Below, piece after piece: positions 27,401 through 39,800 of a stretch of DNA of 64,000 bases. This DNA is from Penelope pileata. Taxonomy: Eukaryota > Chordata > Aves > Galliformes > Cracidae. Positions within the stretch are counted from its first letter, which is position 1; each line of letters begins with the position of its first letter. A program made the translations under genes and the position numbers. Location: positions 2,477,527 to 2,541,526 of the forward strand of contig WBMW01005542.1 of the NCBI GenBank assembly GCA_013396635.1, read 5' to 3'. The notes below the pieces were generated by a model. It was not told where the DNA came from, made no database searches, and was given only the letters and a program-made list of their open reading frames with translations.

Positions 27401-28089
27401 AATGGCACAGGGCGCTTTCCCTAAATCAGCCTTGATGATTGAAAACAGGATCAATGGGTGGAGGGAGAGCTTCCCGTAGCTTTTACAGGTGAGTCTTCAA
27501 CTGTTTTTTTTTTTTTTCCCTAGTCAAGGGCAGTTCAGGATATTAATTTAGAAACAAGTTGAACTTGTGCTCTTTGGAGTAGAACTGCTTACTTTCCTGA
27601 GACCTGATTTTGCAGGATTTTATGCAGGTGTAGATCGAATCCCCAGCTGCTACCCTTCCTCCACCACAATGAGTGAAAGGTTAATATGTTGCAAACGTAA
27701 CCATGATAATCCTGAGCTGTAATTTAGTCTGTTTAGTGTATTCAGAGGATTAATTCTCAAATGCATTAAGCAAAACAAGAAATAATACACACTTCGTATT
27801 GTATCCCTTACACTGTAGTTTCATTTAATTAGCCACTGAAACAACCAACTGAAAGCTCTCCGTCTGCCTTGTTGTTTGAATCATGAATTTTAAAGACTTT
27901 TGAGAGAACGACTCAGGAGGTGGAACAGCAGGACTTCTGATGTTATTTATAAGCTCTGTACTGGAAACTATTTCAGTGTCTGTAGCCATGAAACTTGGGC
28001 AACTTAGTCTGTAATTTCATCATTTGAGACTAAATGACAGGAGAGCGAATGCTGCCAGTGCCCCACTAAACAGCAGTATCAGTCCTTAC

Positions 28090-28319
28090 ATTAGATGAAA
28101 GGAGGAAAGTCTTTTCTGAGAGGGTGGTGAGGCCCTGGCACAGGCTGCCCAGAGAAGCTGTGGGTGCCCCATCGCTGGAGGTGCTCAAGGCCGGGTTGGA
28201 TGGGGCCCTGGGCAGCCTGATCTGATGGGTGGCAACCCTGCCCATGGCAGGGGGTTGGAACTAGATGATCTTTGAAGTCTCTTCCAACCCAAGCCATTCT
28301 ATGATCCTATGATTCTGTG
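28090..28319 (+). mobile_element. CR1 fragment, 5'-truncated
   Basis: A ~230-bp CR1 3' end: gaggaaagtcttttctgaga, then ggcacaggctgcccagagaa, tggcagggggttggaactag and the tail attctatgatcctatgattctgtgg. Inactive and lacking a complete domain. Confidence 0.9.
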
Positions 28320-30155
28320 GTTGTTTCTGCTTACTTGAAAAATGGATAACTAAATAATTGACGTTAAAGCCAGCTATCAACTATGAGTTGTCCCACAAAA
28401 GAAAAAGTGCTCTAAAATACATGCGGGAGCTGTCTACAATAATTGAGTTTTCATTATGGTAATAGTTCTGAAGATTGCTTATAACTGAGGGCAGCTCACA
28501 GAGCATCTGGCAATACCAGCACAAGCAGCAAGGTACCCCCTGGGGCTGCAGCACCAGGGATGCTGTGGCATGGGATTAGCCCTCCAGTGAGCCCATGCTA
28601 AATGGAAATGTTGTTGTAGCAGTTTTATTGCCTGACTAGTTAGGATTTGTGATGTTGCTAAGATTTTAGAAAGACACAAAGCGAAAATAGAAAGTGGAAT
28701 AAGAAATGTTATTCCTGTTCAAATTTTTATCTGCTTTTTTTTTTTTTTCTTTTGATAGCTCTTTGACACTTTGACACATACCCTTTTGAGGAAAATTATG
28801 CATCTCCTCACCTCTTCCCTTCAGTTTTGACCTTTCAAAATGTTCAGGGCAGCAATGCTTTGTCTATGAAAAGTGAGAGCCTATTGATCCTGTTACTGTG
28901 TGGGCATATACATAACCCCACACCACCATGTCATGGGGTATGTGGGAGCACAAGGCTGAGTTACACTCCGGTGTAAGCAGGAAAATGTTTACCTACAGCG
29001 TTTTATACTTTCCTGGTACACAGAAGTTTTTAACTATGTAGAAGAATATGATGTGTCCCTTTGCCTTCTTTTTTTCCCTGAGTACTCCATGTAAATGACA
29101 TTTATGCATGTATTTGAGCATGCCTTGTTTTATTGCCAAGGCATTGTATTTTTTTGCACACTTTTGGCGCTGAGTAGTGCCATTGATGTTAAAAAGACCT
29201 GAGATTGGAATAATTTTGATAGTCAAGGAGTTTTTGTGTTTCTGAAGGAAAAACGAGGAAACGCAGTATTCAGTAGATCAAAAAAAAAGGAATCTCTTTT
29301 TTTTGTGGTGAGGAGAATTAGTGCAGAAATAACAATAAAGTTTCAGATTGGGTATTTATATTTACATCTTACTATCAGTGGTTCTTTTGGCAATGTATGG
29401 ATTTGACAGTAAGATGAAGCTAGAAGTTGTAAGCGCTTGGAAGATATGAGCTGTACAGATGAAAGTAATCTTGCAAGGCTTTTCTTTGAGCTTCATAAAC
29501 TTTTGGAAACATTGAACAAAATATCCTTTGTTGAGGCATTTCCAACTTTGCCGTTAGGAGGTACTATCGCTTGCTCTACAGGGCACTGGTCTAGGCTCAG
29601 ATGTTTAGCATTTCTTTCTTTCTCAGCTGCTGTGAGAAAATGAATGTGCCATTTCATCTCTGCATGCCTCTCTCACCCTGCAGTCCCTCTGGTCTATTTA
29701 GGGTGTATGCTCTTCTGAGCTGGAGTCTTTTTTTTTTTTTTTTTTTGCAGAGGTATATATGCTGTGTGAAACAGTGGAGTGTCAATTCTGTCATCTCCTC
29801 TAGGGACTACTGTAAAACAAAACCTAAAAAAGTTACATGTCGCTTATACATCATTGTTCTCCATTAGCGTATTAACTTCACTATATATGGCAATGGACAT
29901 ATAGAGGTCATAGAGGTCAGTATCCCAAAGATCTAACTGTAGTAGTGAAGACCCAACACGCTCAAGAGACCTTACACAAACAGTGTTATATGAAAGTTTT
30001 GTGGAATAGTTGTGTTGCAAAGTTCACTTTAAAGCAAAAACAACTGGGAAGTCATTGATAGGGCAGTGCAGCAGACATGGCTCACACTGGGCTTTCTTTG
30101 GCAATTAAATGTATTTGGTATTTTAAAAGGATGAAAGCAAACATAGGGAGGGATA

Positions 30156-30177
30156 TAATGCAAAATATTTTGCATTA
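30156..30177. repeat. 22-bp perfect palindrome
   Basis: taatgcaaaat followed directly by its exact reverse complement attttgcatta. No spacer. Confidence 0.9.
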
Positions 30178-30924
30178 AAAAAATATTCAGTAGATATTAT
30201 GTGCTTTCCCCCTTGAAGATACTTGGGATTTATGGAAACGATCTTTGCAGTCATTCTTATAATCAGTAACTAATTTTCCAGTCGTTGTTTGCACAAATGA
30301 AGAATAATTTTAATGCTTAAATATCTGACCGTAGAGTTTAATTCCAGTGATGACTTGTTACAGCAATGTATATCAAGGCAGTAGTGTGCCCGACTGATTG
30401 ACAAGAAGCAGTGGTTGTAACTGACACGCTCGTCATTCATTTCATGATTCATTCCTCCTTCTATCTCAATAACAGTATCTCATCTAATTAAGTTAGCAAG
30501 AAAAAATGTGGCAGACAGTTTATTAACACGTGAAAAATTGGTGTTTGATGAAGATATGCTGTAAGACAGGTAAATATGCTGCTCACCAGCCAATTAATAT
30601 TCACAGTGTGCATTTCATGCTGAGATCAGAGCTGGAAAGAATGGACTGTTTTTCAGAATTCCTCAGTGCATGTGTGTGGGTTTTTCATCAAGATACTCTT
30701 ACACAGCTGATTACTGAAAATACAATGTCAGTATCAATTACCAAAGCAGCTGCTTTTACCTGCCTTATGCAGTGCATCAAACTGTTATAAAATAGCTGGT
30801 TATGCAGACTCAAGAAATGAGTTCCAGACATGAAAGAGCATAAAGAGAGAATTGAAGAATTTGTTTATGGCATGTCCATTGTACGAGATGTCTGAATTGG
30901 CTGAGGAAATGGCACCATGGGTTG

Positions 30925-31366
30925 CAGAGTCATGCAGGGTGGATGAGGCTGGAAGGGAGCTCTCGGTTTCATCTGGTCCAACCCCTCTGCTCAAGCAGGG
31001 TCAGCAGGTGGCCCAGAATGGTGTCCAGTCAGAGTTTGAGTATTTTCAAGAATGGAGACTCCACAACCTCTCTGGATGACCTATGCCAGTGTTTGACCAC
31101 CCTCACAGAAAAGANNNNNAAAAAAAAAGTGTCCTCTTGAGTACAGATGTTTTAATGTGTACCCGTTACCTCTCCTCCTGGCAGTGGGAAATACAGAGAG
31201 TCTTCATTCCCTGCCTGTGGCTATTTATATCCATTGATGAGATTCCCCCCGAGCTTCCTCTTCTCCAGGCTGAGCGGGCCCAGCTCTCTCAGCCTCTCCT
31301 CACATGAGAGGGACTCCAGACTCTTTGGCATCTTGGTGGCCCTCAGCTGGACTCTCTCCAGCACGG
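30925..31366 (-). mobile_element. CR1 copy on the minus strand with an assembly gap inside
   Basis: The inverted CR1 3' region (ctggtccaacccctctgctc, gagactccacaacctctctgg) is followed by a minus-strand frame giving VLERVQLRATK, then CEERLRELGPLSLEKRKL, at about 31365-31221. A run of five N at 31115-31119 followed by nine A interrupts it. The octamer tail is eroded at the left end. Both boundaries are approximate. Confidence 0.85.
31115..31119. other. assembly gap (5 N) beside an A homopolymer
   Basis: Five undetermined bases directly followed by nine A, inside a CR1 copy. Homopolymer plus repeat is a typical cause of a short unresolved gap. The true length of missing sequence is unknown. 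Confidence 0.95.
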
Positions 31367-33163
31367 AATTCCAGATGGATCGATAGATGCTGTTCCTGGA
31401 GATGATGCCCCTGGTGCAGCAGCACACGAAATCACAAATGTTATTCCTGCTCCACAAGGTAACCACCATCTGGGAGCAGGAAACAGAATCCTGATTCACG
31501 ACATACCTTAGGCGAGTCACAAACAGCACTAATGGAAAAGGTGGCAGAGCTTGCAACAGTAGCAGCAGCAGGTAGTTATGTTTAGTTATTGCTTCTGGTA
31601 AGAGTGACCGCAATTCACATTAATAAAATAAAAAGAAATTGACTGCTTTGGTGCAGTTTTACACCATGGCCTTATTTTTCTCACAACTCCATGATGGTGA
31701 ATCGATTCGTGAAGAAACACTTGCATTTGATGGCAAAGCTTTGAAGGTGGCTAGTCTTAAAGCAAGGTGCAACACCTGGGGAAGGGAGAGGGAGTAAACT
31801 GGATTTGTGTTTTAGGGATTGGTTGAACAGTGTGTAGCAGGTCTGCAACACCTGGGAACAATATGGTTCCTAGAGGTGAGGTTTGGTCACAGGACACCTG
31901 CCCGCTGTGCTAAGGGGACTCCTGTGGTTAGTGATTTGCCAGCTCAGATGATGCCAGCATCACCCCAAGCCCCCCAGTGCAATCTGGGTTTTCAACAGGC
32001 ATCTGGTCACAAAAGGGCGTAGGCTGGTTGTACATATTTTTACAAGAATTCACTTCATGGTGTAAGTTGGACAAGCTCTACTGCCCTGCTCTATAACCTG
32101 AGGACAAAGTTGGTTTCTTCAGCAGCTTGCCCAGCGCTCGCTAACAGATCATGTATAAGGAAATGATCTCAGAAGGAGCTGAGAGCAGAAAAACAAATAG
32201 CCAAGTACAGTGTGAGCATTTCCTACAAACGGCAGATGAGCCCCGCTGCGTGAAGGAGAACCATGCCGAGCGTGCTTTGGGCCCCTCAGCACACACATGG
32301 TCCAACCAAAGAGTGAACTGCTGGCCTCAGCAGCTGCTCCAGACATGAGATGTTTCTTCTGTGGCTCACGCAAATGGGTCCCCGCAGGCACGTGGAGGGC
32401 CACAAATGGCACTAAATGGCAGCCTTCAGGTAGCTGAAATGCATCACAGAACTGAAGAGGGATTCCTGACATTCTGTAATGAAATTATGAATTATCCATA
32501 TAGTACCTTACTGAAATTGTAAATGATTGATTATTTTCAGGTTTTGATTTCCAGTATTTCTGATGCATTCAAATAATAAGTACCGTATTTTTGGCAACTG
32601 CTTTTAACATTCTCTGTTTTCATGCCATAACATTTACTACATCCAGCTAAAAGCAGTTTCTCACTAAATTCCTCACTGGCCAGCAGTGGTCCTCATGTGA
32701 TTTGCAGCACTGTAAATGCGAACAGACTGAAAAAGGCCAATTAAAAGGGGTTGTTTGGCAAACATCCCCTTTTTCTTTATGGGTGTTCTTGCTCTGCAAT
32801 CTGGAACACAAGGAAAGCAGCAATGAGCATTAAATGTAACAGTGGAGCACTGAGCCCCTCACTTGTTTTTCTGTTTGTGTATTGATTCCACCTGGAAATC
32901 AGAGTTAGATATCTGATATATACCTACCTAACACCTCCCATCTGAGGATTTTTAAGTACTTAATTAGACCTTTCAGTACTCTTGTAAAGCTGTTGCTATC
33001 TACTTTGTAGGTGGCTAGGATGGAGACGGGTAAATAATTTATTGGCAGATCTATGAGACATGGCTACTCATCTGTTTTACTTTACTGCTAGCCTATGTAG
33101 CTTGCAAAAATAAACCTCCATTTGTTACTATCTGTTGTTCCTCAGGGAGATGTCACCATCTAA

Positions 33164-33185
33164 ATAATAACAACAACAACAAAAC
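33164..33185 (+). repeat. (AAC)n microsatellite
   Basis: Trinucleotide run aataataacaacaacaacaa. Confidence 0.85.
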
Positions 33186-34979
33186 ATAATTCAATTTTGG
33201 GTGAAAAAAATAACCTGCAAAATAGTTAGCAATTGGAGTTTTAAAATCTGTATCTAGGAGAATTTTTCTGATTTCTCACTACCTTTCAAACTTCTGGAGG
33301 TAGCAAATTTGGCTTCCGGCTAGATTTTGCTTGAGAAAGGTTAATAATACAGTGGCTGTGTAGGATCTGTTAAGGTCAGCCAGCCAATCTATGTTGAACT
33401 CTTACTGTCTGAAGTATTATGCAGAATTCTTCTCTCCCATTTTCCTCAATTCTTTAGGATGACAGTTTACATTCAGAACATTTTTTCTTCTGTTAATGTT
33501 TTAGAAAAAGGGCTGTAGGATCCCCCTGGCCTTATTTAGGTAATTCACATGACTGTGGTCTGCAGAGCATCTCAGAACTTCCCTCTTCACAGTCATCTGC
33601 ACAGGTTGACCTCGATACTGGATGCATTTGCTGGTGAAGGGGCAATATTCTGCATCTTCCCACAGCCTGGCGACCTCTGGAAGCCATAAATATGTACTGG
33701 CAACTAACATCAATGTAGTGGAGCCTCAAGTTTGAAGAAGGAGACGTGAAAGTTGCTTGCAGTCGTATCTGTGTCCCAGGGTGTTTCGTGTCTAGGAGCT
33801 TGTGCAGGGTGCTCTGCTGTAAGCTTCTCTTGTACTCAAAGCCAAGAATTCAGATTTTCACTTTTGATTCTAATTACATAGGATAAAACTTCTTTCTTAG
33901 GGTCTTTTCATTAGTCTCGTAAGATGTTTACAGGTCACTGACTTCAATAGTAGCCTAAGACTTTAAAGAGACAGCATGGCCGGATCAGGAACCCTTCAGT
34001 ATTTTCTCTACTCACACACTCTCTGACAAATCCTTCTGCAAGAGTTCTTACATGGTAGTCAGTAGCTCTTTGGTGTCAGTTAGATCATTTTCTCTAAGTC
34101 TCTAAAGAGCAAAAAGAGTTTCTTAAAATGAAATCACAATACTGTGTAATCCTATGCTGCAGCACTTGGTCTTTCTGCACATCGTCTCTTATGAAGGGAT
34201 CTTCATATCAGATGGAATTATAAAATGCATTACCTTTTCTTTTCTTTCTTTCTAAAAGAGCAGTGAAACAAGCAGCCCAGATCAGTTCCCATTACAGTAG
34301 TAATTACACAGCAAGAGCTGGACTGTGTCTTGAATGACTATATGAGTGATCAAAAGATAGGTATTATAGGAATGTACAGTTACGCTGTGAGAAATTTTGC
34401 TTTCATTCTCTTCAAAGGCTTTAGACATCTCATTGAAAACAAGAAAAATCATAATAGTAAGTCTTATAAGCACACATGAATTTATCAAAGCTCTCATCAT
34501 CTGATGCTAATTTTCCACTGCTTGTAAATAAATATATGAATATTTTATTTATTTCATCTTTGTAGTCAAACAGTCCTGTTTTTTTCTGTATTTCTTGACA
34601 TAGTAGGAGTAATTTCAGTCTGTGTTTCTGATGGGGGCCTATAGCTCTTGCTCTTGAGCTTGCATCAGGATTTGTTTTCTCAGTTCCATGACCAACCAAG
34701 GAACAGTGGTCTTCTGTGCTAGGTCCTTCCTATGCAGAGAGCTGCAGGCCTTCTATCCCTGATCAGCTTGCTGAGTAAATGAATCAACACAAAGAAATTA
34801 CAAGCAGTGAATCAGCATGGTGTGTTGTCAAATATAACATTTACTTATTTTCAAAATTTTAGGTGGAGTTTTGTTATGATGGGAGGGTTGTTTAGAGTGA
34901 AGTAAAGCAAATGAAAGCTGATAAAATGGGAAGAAGATGGAAGATGTGTCCATTTTTGGACTTCACAGTATGTGAGACA

Positions 34980-35426
34980 TGGACACACTGCAGAGAGTCC
35001 AGTGGGGCCGTGAAGATGCTGAAGGGGCTGGAGCCCCTCTCCTGTGAGGAGAGGCTGAGGGAGCTGGGCCTGCTCAGCCTGGAGGAGGCTCAGGGGGATC
35101 TCATCAATGTCTGTATCTGAAGGGAGGGTGCAAACAGGACAGAGGCCAGCTCCTTTCCGTGGTGCCCAGTGCCAGGACAGGAGGCCATGGGCACACACTG
35201 GAGCACAGGAGGCTCCCTCTGAGCACCAGGAGCACTGCTGTGCTGTGCGGTGCCGCAGCACTGGCACAGGCTGCCCAGAGGCTGTGGGGTCTCCTCCCTG
35301 GAGATGTTCAGAAGGTGCCTGGCCATGGGCCTGGGCCCCCTGCTCTGGGTGTCCCTGCTGGAGCAGGGGCTGGGCCAGGTGGACCCAGAGGTCCTGCCAG
35401 CCTCAGCCATCCTGGGATTCTGTGAT
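34980..35426 (+). mobile_element. CR1 copy, 5'-truncated
   Basis: The + frames give GLEPLSCEERLRELGLLSLE (near 35021-35085), then ALAQAAQRLWG-type sequence from the conserved HWHRLP region (35250-35290). The copy ends gggattctgtgat with only one octamer left. It is GC-rich compared with the surrounding intron, which explains the cluster of overlapping open frames at 35090-35500. Confidence 0.88.
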
Positions 35427-36376
35427 AAAACTAGAAAGAAGAGGCAGAAATAAAGAACTCAGAGTGAAGGAATTGCAAGGAGAAAGGGAGTCAGAGTGAG
35501 GCACTGTGTGTTGGACCAGGTGGAAAAGGGCCAGAAAGAGAAGTCACAAACACCACACTGGTGTCTCTGCTGCAGTGTCTGGTGAGGCAGCAGCTTCTCC
35601 TGCTTCTCTTGCCTTCAATCTTATTTGAGGCCTTGAGTCACTCCTCACCAGCATTATTTGAGCTCCCTGAGCCCACGCAACTCAAGGAAGCTCAAACCTT
35701 TCTGTGCCTGTGTGCCCCAGGGGGAGCCATTTTTTCCTGACTAGGAAGAGCTGTGGCTTCACCCAACTTGCTTCTGCCCCTGGGTGACAAGGACTCCTGA
35801 CAGCCACTGTCGTGTAGTGCTGGGTTATCTCAGGTTATCTGGAAAAGTGCTCTGAAACAGCACAGCATTGTGATGAACTGAAGCTCAAAAGTAGAAGCAG
35901 AATCAAAAAGCTTTTCTCTCACTGGTAAAATCAAGGAAAGGACTCATAACTAAGCAATAGCTTGTCAACAAAGTAGACATAAATATTGATACTAGGTCTC
36001 ACAACTGAAGAATCAGGTTCTGTGGAATTAAGAATAGAAGGAATTGCCACCGCATGTGGGTTTTTGTATGGATTTTCCTGACTGGACTCTGTTAGTCTTA
36101 GAGGAAAATAGATGCATACTGTTGCTGGGGAGATGAGTCTCTCCGGGAAAGTGCAGCTTTCTCCCGGTATGAAGTTTTGCTGCCGCATGCACACTCAAGT
36201 CAATTAACCTAAAACCTACAAATGGCACACGCCTTGGCTCTGCGCAGTTTCTGTATGGAACTTTATACAGTTGCGTGTAGATTTAATAATAAACAGCGCA
36301 GGGATGGATTCAAGTTTATTTTCCTCTTTAAATATTTGTATTCCTATAATGGAATATTGCCCATTTTTCTCGGTAG

Positions 36377-36537
36377 GTGCCAGCTTGCGTGATGACCTCA
36401 GTAAATACTTCTGGTTTCATCATTCTCAAGGGGACACGATGACAGTTCAGGATCCAAACCAGATGAACCTCTGTGCTGCTGTTTGGACTGTTGTCTCCTA
36501 TATAATTGCTGACATGGAGGAGATGTTGCCAAGGTAA
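36377..36537 (+). CDS. CPQ: CPQ last coding exon with stop codon
   Basis: This is the terminal coding exon of carboxypeptidase Q. The acceptor is ...tttttctcggtag before 36377. The first two bases (gt) complete the Gly codon begun at 6211, followed by ASLRDDLSKYFWFHHSQGD, then TMTVQDPNQMN, and ending IADMEEMLPR and TAA at 36535-36537. The HHSQGDT segment is the family's C-terminal zinc-ligand motif (second His). GVPGASL across the junction and ADMEEMLPR at the end are highly characteristic of vertebrate CPQ. The exon contributes 52 complete codons, so the window encodes about 120 of the roughly 470 residues. The reading frame is intact and the key residues are present, so this looks like a functional gene rather than a pseudogene. 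A canonical AATAAA overlaps the stop codon (36536-36541) but is probably too close to it to be the main poly(A) signal. Confidence 0.95.
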
Positions 36538-36846
36538 TAAAGCATCAAGAAAGATTTCTGTTCATCAGTAAAGACTGTGATTTCACTAATACATGTGGTC
36601 TACAGCTGCGGGAAATTCCTTTTTTCACCCTGATCTTGCACATTATTTTCTCTGTTTTCCTCAAAGCACACACTCTCTTATGCATTCCTCGTTCTTATTG
36701 CTGATTTCAAGTTTTCCATTTGTGATTTAAACTTCAAGTTTCCTAAGTACGTTTAAAATCTTTTATGGAAGTATGATATCTCTTTGTCATGGTAAAATAA
36801 TCATTTGTAAGCAAACTAATCCTGTGCAGGAGGAAAAATATAACAA

Positions 36847-36852
36847 AATAAA
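36847..36852 (+). other. candidate CPQ polyadenylation signal AATAAA
   Basis: Canonical AATAAA about 310 bp after the CPQ stop codon, followed within 25-50 bp by a GT-rich stretch (gtgtcgagttagtgtatat, about 36876-36894). This is the usual layout of a vertebrate cleavage site. A second AATAAA at 37112-37117 is an alternative. The real 3' end cannot be decided from sequence alone. Confidence 0.4.
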
Positions 36853-39800
36853 TTTGTTGCATCAGAATAATCATCGTGTCGAGTTAGTGTATATATTTAT
36901 GGGTTTATTTTCTGTCTTTCAATCCATGCATTCAAATGATTTGCAATTAATGAAACAGCCTTTTCTTCTTACACTTTTAAGATAATAATGTAGTTTTCAG
37001 ATCTATGACATATTAATCTTGGCTGTTTTAATGGTAATATATGGCTAAATGGTCAAATTGGTAAAGTAGTATGGCTCTTAATAGTTCATTCAGCACCTGC
37101 TGTGCAATCTTAATAAAGGTTTCTTCATGCAAGGCTCAGATAAACCAGGATTGAGGATATGAAGTCAGTAACAGGACTTCCAGATCTACTTCCAGATCTC
37201 TAGACAACAGCAGCTCCTGCATTTCTTTGGTCACCTTCCCATAGAAATCTGTGCCTTGTCCTTTTCTTTCTGCTGGAAAACTCACCACAGTGACATGCAG
37301 AGAATGCCGTGTGGCAGTTTTTCTCTGAAAGGTTGTGATATTTCAGAAACAGCCAACGCAGCTGTGATCTGTGGCCTTCACTACCTGCCAGCTGATGTCC
37401 AAACAAAGTGTAAAAGCAGATTGTGATTTCTGCTGCTGAAGCCATTCACAGAGCCGCCCACTTTGCTGGGATGCTCTCCTCTGCTGGAACGGAGGCAAGA
37501 GGTCACTGAGACACGGGCACTTTTAAAGAGGACTTCATCTGGGAATTTGATTCTTAAATACTTTGGTTTTGTTTGTTTGTTTTTTGTTTTTGTCGTTATT
37601 TTATTTCATTTTCCTGCTGAAAGATGATGTATATTCGAAGTTTCAGAGGTGTTAGGAGATAAGATATAACGTGTTGGGGAACATTTTAGGGCATTTGATT
37701 TCTTCTCATTTCTTTGTGACATGGTGATTGTTTCTGCTTTTAATTTTTGCAACAAGCTGACTTAGTGATGTGACTAACTGCTGCAGTCCGATCAGCACAA
37801 AACAACTAATGTAACAAACGACACAGAGCATTAAACTGAATGGCAGCCAATCTCTGGTGCTGTCAATCAGTTCTGTAGCTGAGCACTAGCTTAGTGATGA
37901 GCCATTCATTATGGAATTAATAACTGTGATACCCGTTTACCACAACAAACCCTCTAATAGTGGTTTTATGTCAAATTTAAATATTTCAGTTTTCCCTCCA
38001 AATCATTTCAGGTCCATGAAAGCTCCCAAGAGATATTCTGCTATTTCTTTTTAAAGAAATATTATTTAAGAAAGTTAGCAAAAATTTCTTCTGCTTTCAA
38101 GGCACGGTGAGTGTGTTTGCTTTTTCTTACTTGTTTGATGAGAGCATAGCTAGTGCTGCTCACTGCTGATGGACTCTCAACTGCCTCTGAATGCAGCCTT
38201 GTGACCTTCACTGAATATTACTGAATGCTTCTTCAGCTTTGTTCCACATCCTTTTTCCTTGAGGTATGTTGCTGTGCGCATCAGAGGTTCAGAAGGGTTT
38301 CAGTGAAGTTATATTTATTGTTACAAGTCTTCACCTGTGCTCACTCCAAAACAGGCTTTACTTGTGGTTTTTTTTTCTGGTGAATTTGTGTGTTTTGTGG
38401 TGAATTAAATCCTTAAATGCCTTGAGTCAGATCTTTTGACATCTCTGGAGTCAGGAATGATCTCTGGAGAGGAGAACAACGCTACTGTATGCCCAATGAC
38501 TCCAAAATACATACCGTGTTGGCTCATAAGTTGAACAAGGTAAGCCATAAAAATTAAAGTCATGACACTCCTGAAGAAAATTAAACCTTCACTACAACTT
38601 TGGATGCATAGTTCAGGAGAGATTTGCAGAGCAAATGTTGAAAAAAAAAAGTTCAAGAATCAAAAATGCAATCTTATTTTTGTATTAACAGGGAAATTAA
38701 AAGTTTTATTTCTTAAACTGAAAACCAAAGATTTTTTCCTTAAAAAAGCTGGGTTTGATTAAAATAAGACTTGGTCTTTTTGTTTCACTTGTTCTATTCT
38801 GTCTAATCTATAATAGTTCTCAGATCTTAAATTTCAGATGTTCACAGTGCTCTCCTGATAATCTTGCCTGTTGAGATGCACCTCTCCAGAATTTCCCTAA
38901 ACAGAGAGATGTTAATAAGTTTCTTTCCCTTCCCAGTGGGTTTTTGTACCCGCTGTGCAATAGCTCATCTTTATCCCTGCTCAGTGTAGCAATTATGCTG
39001 TTTCAGTTGCTGGCAATTAAACATATATAGGATAGTCAATTTTCAATTCAAGAATTCTGAAGTGATCCAGGAATACCAACATCACTTCACTTTCCACTGA
39101 TATCCCACCACAGCCCTGTTGTCTTACCTTAGCTGAGAAGGTAGTAGCTGAGGATGTGTATTACTATTATGGTCAGGGTCAGCTGTCATAAATGTCTGCT
39201 TTCCGTTAAGTGTTTTGATGTCATTCTAAGGTACAGAGACCGTGTGTGTATTTCCTTCTAATAAAATAAAATACTCTCGGCTTTGGACTAGATTGCTTTT
39301 TGCTTGCAGAGATCTGTGAGCTTAGAGCTGAAAAAAAGAGCAGTAGTATTTAAATATGTGTCAAAAAATTTCAATTTCAAATAAACATTTTCCTGAAGGT
39401 ATTACAAATCTCTTGCATCTAGTGAGAAGAAGGAAGGCCCCTGGGTAGGCTTCCTTTTTGCTACAACTCAAAGCTTTCAGACATAGTTACAGAGGGACGA
39501 GTCAGATACATAATTCATTTACCCAGCTAGACGATAGCTCAAATGCTGATGAAAAGTCTCTTTTCAATTCTACGTAATGTAACATAGGTAATTTTGCCAA
39601 TAATAAAAGAAAAAATACTGGATCAGAAACCAAGTTGCTGCTTTTGTCCTTCATGTGTCAAAACATTATTGGAGTTTCACTGCCACTCCTTGAATGATTT
39701 AGTTTTATGTGATCCCACAAGATTTTTACCTCCCTTAAAATAATTAAAAGCAAAGGAAGAGAGCTATTTCCTGGGACAAGAGATGAAGCTGTGCTTCTTC

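Larger units (their letters stand above)
6212..36376 (+). other. CPQ: CPQ last intron, about 30.2 kb
   Basis: The intron is bounded by g|gtgaga (donor, 6212) and ctcggtag| (acceptor, ending 36376). It carries most of the repeats in the window: CR1 copies at about 16669, 17634, 25252, 26240, 28090, 30925 and 34980, an old CR1 relic at 25640-27400, and simple repeats. The stretches 6212-16668, 18000-25250, 28320-30920 and 31370-34980 are otherwise unremarkable AT-rich DNA in which I recognise no exon, RNA gene or further transposon. The open frames at 8072-8434 and 12357-12674 are discussed under rejected items. Confidence 0.9.

Noticed and set aside
34851..35499. Cluster of overlapping open frames on both strands
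   Set aside because: Produced by the GC-rich CR1 copy at 34980-35426.
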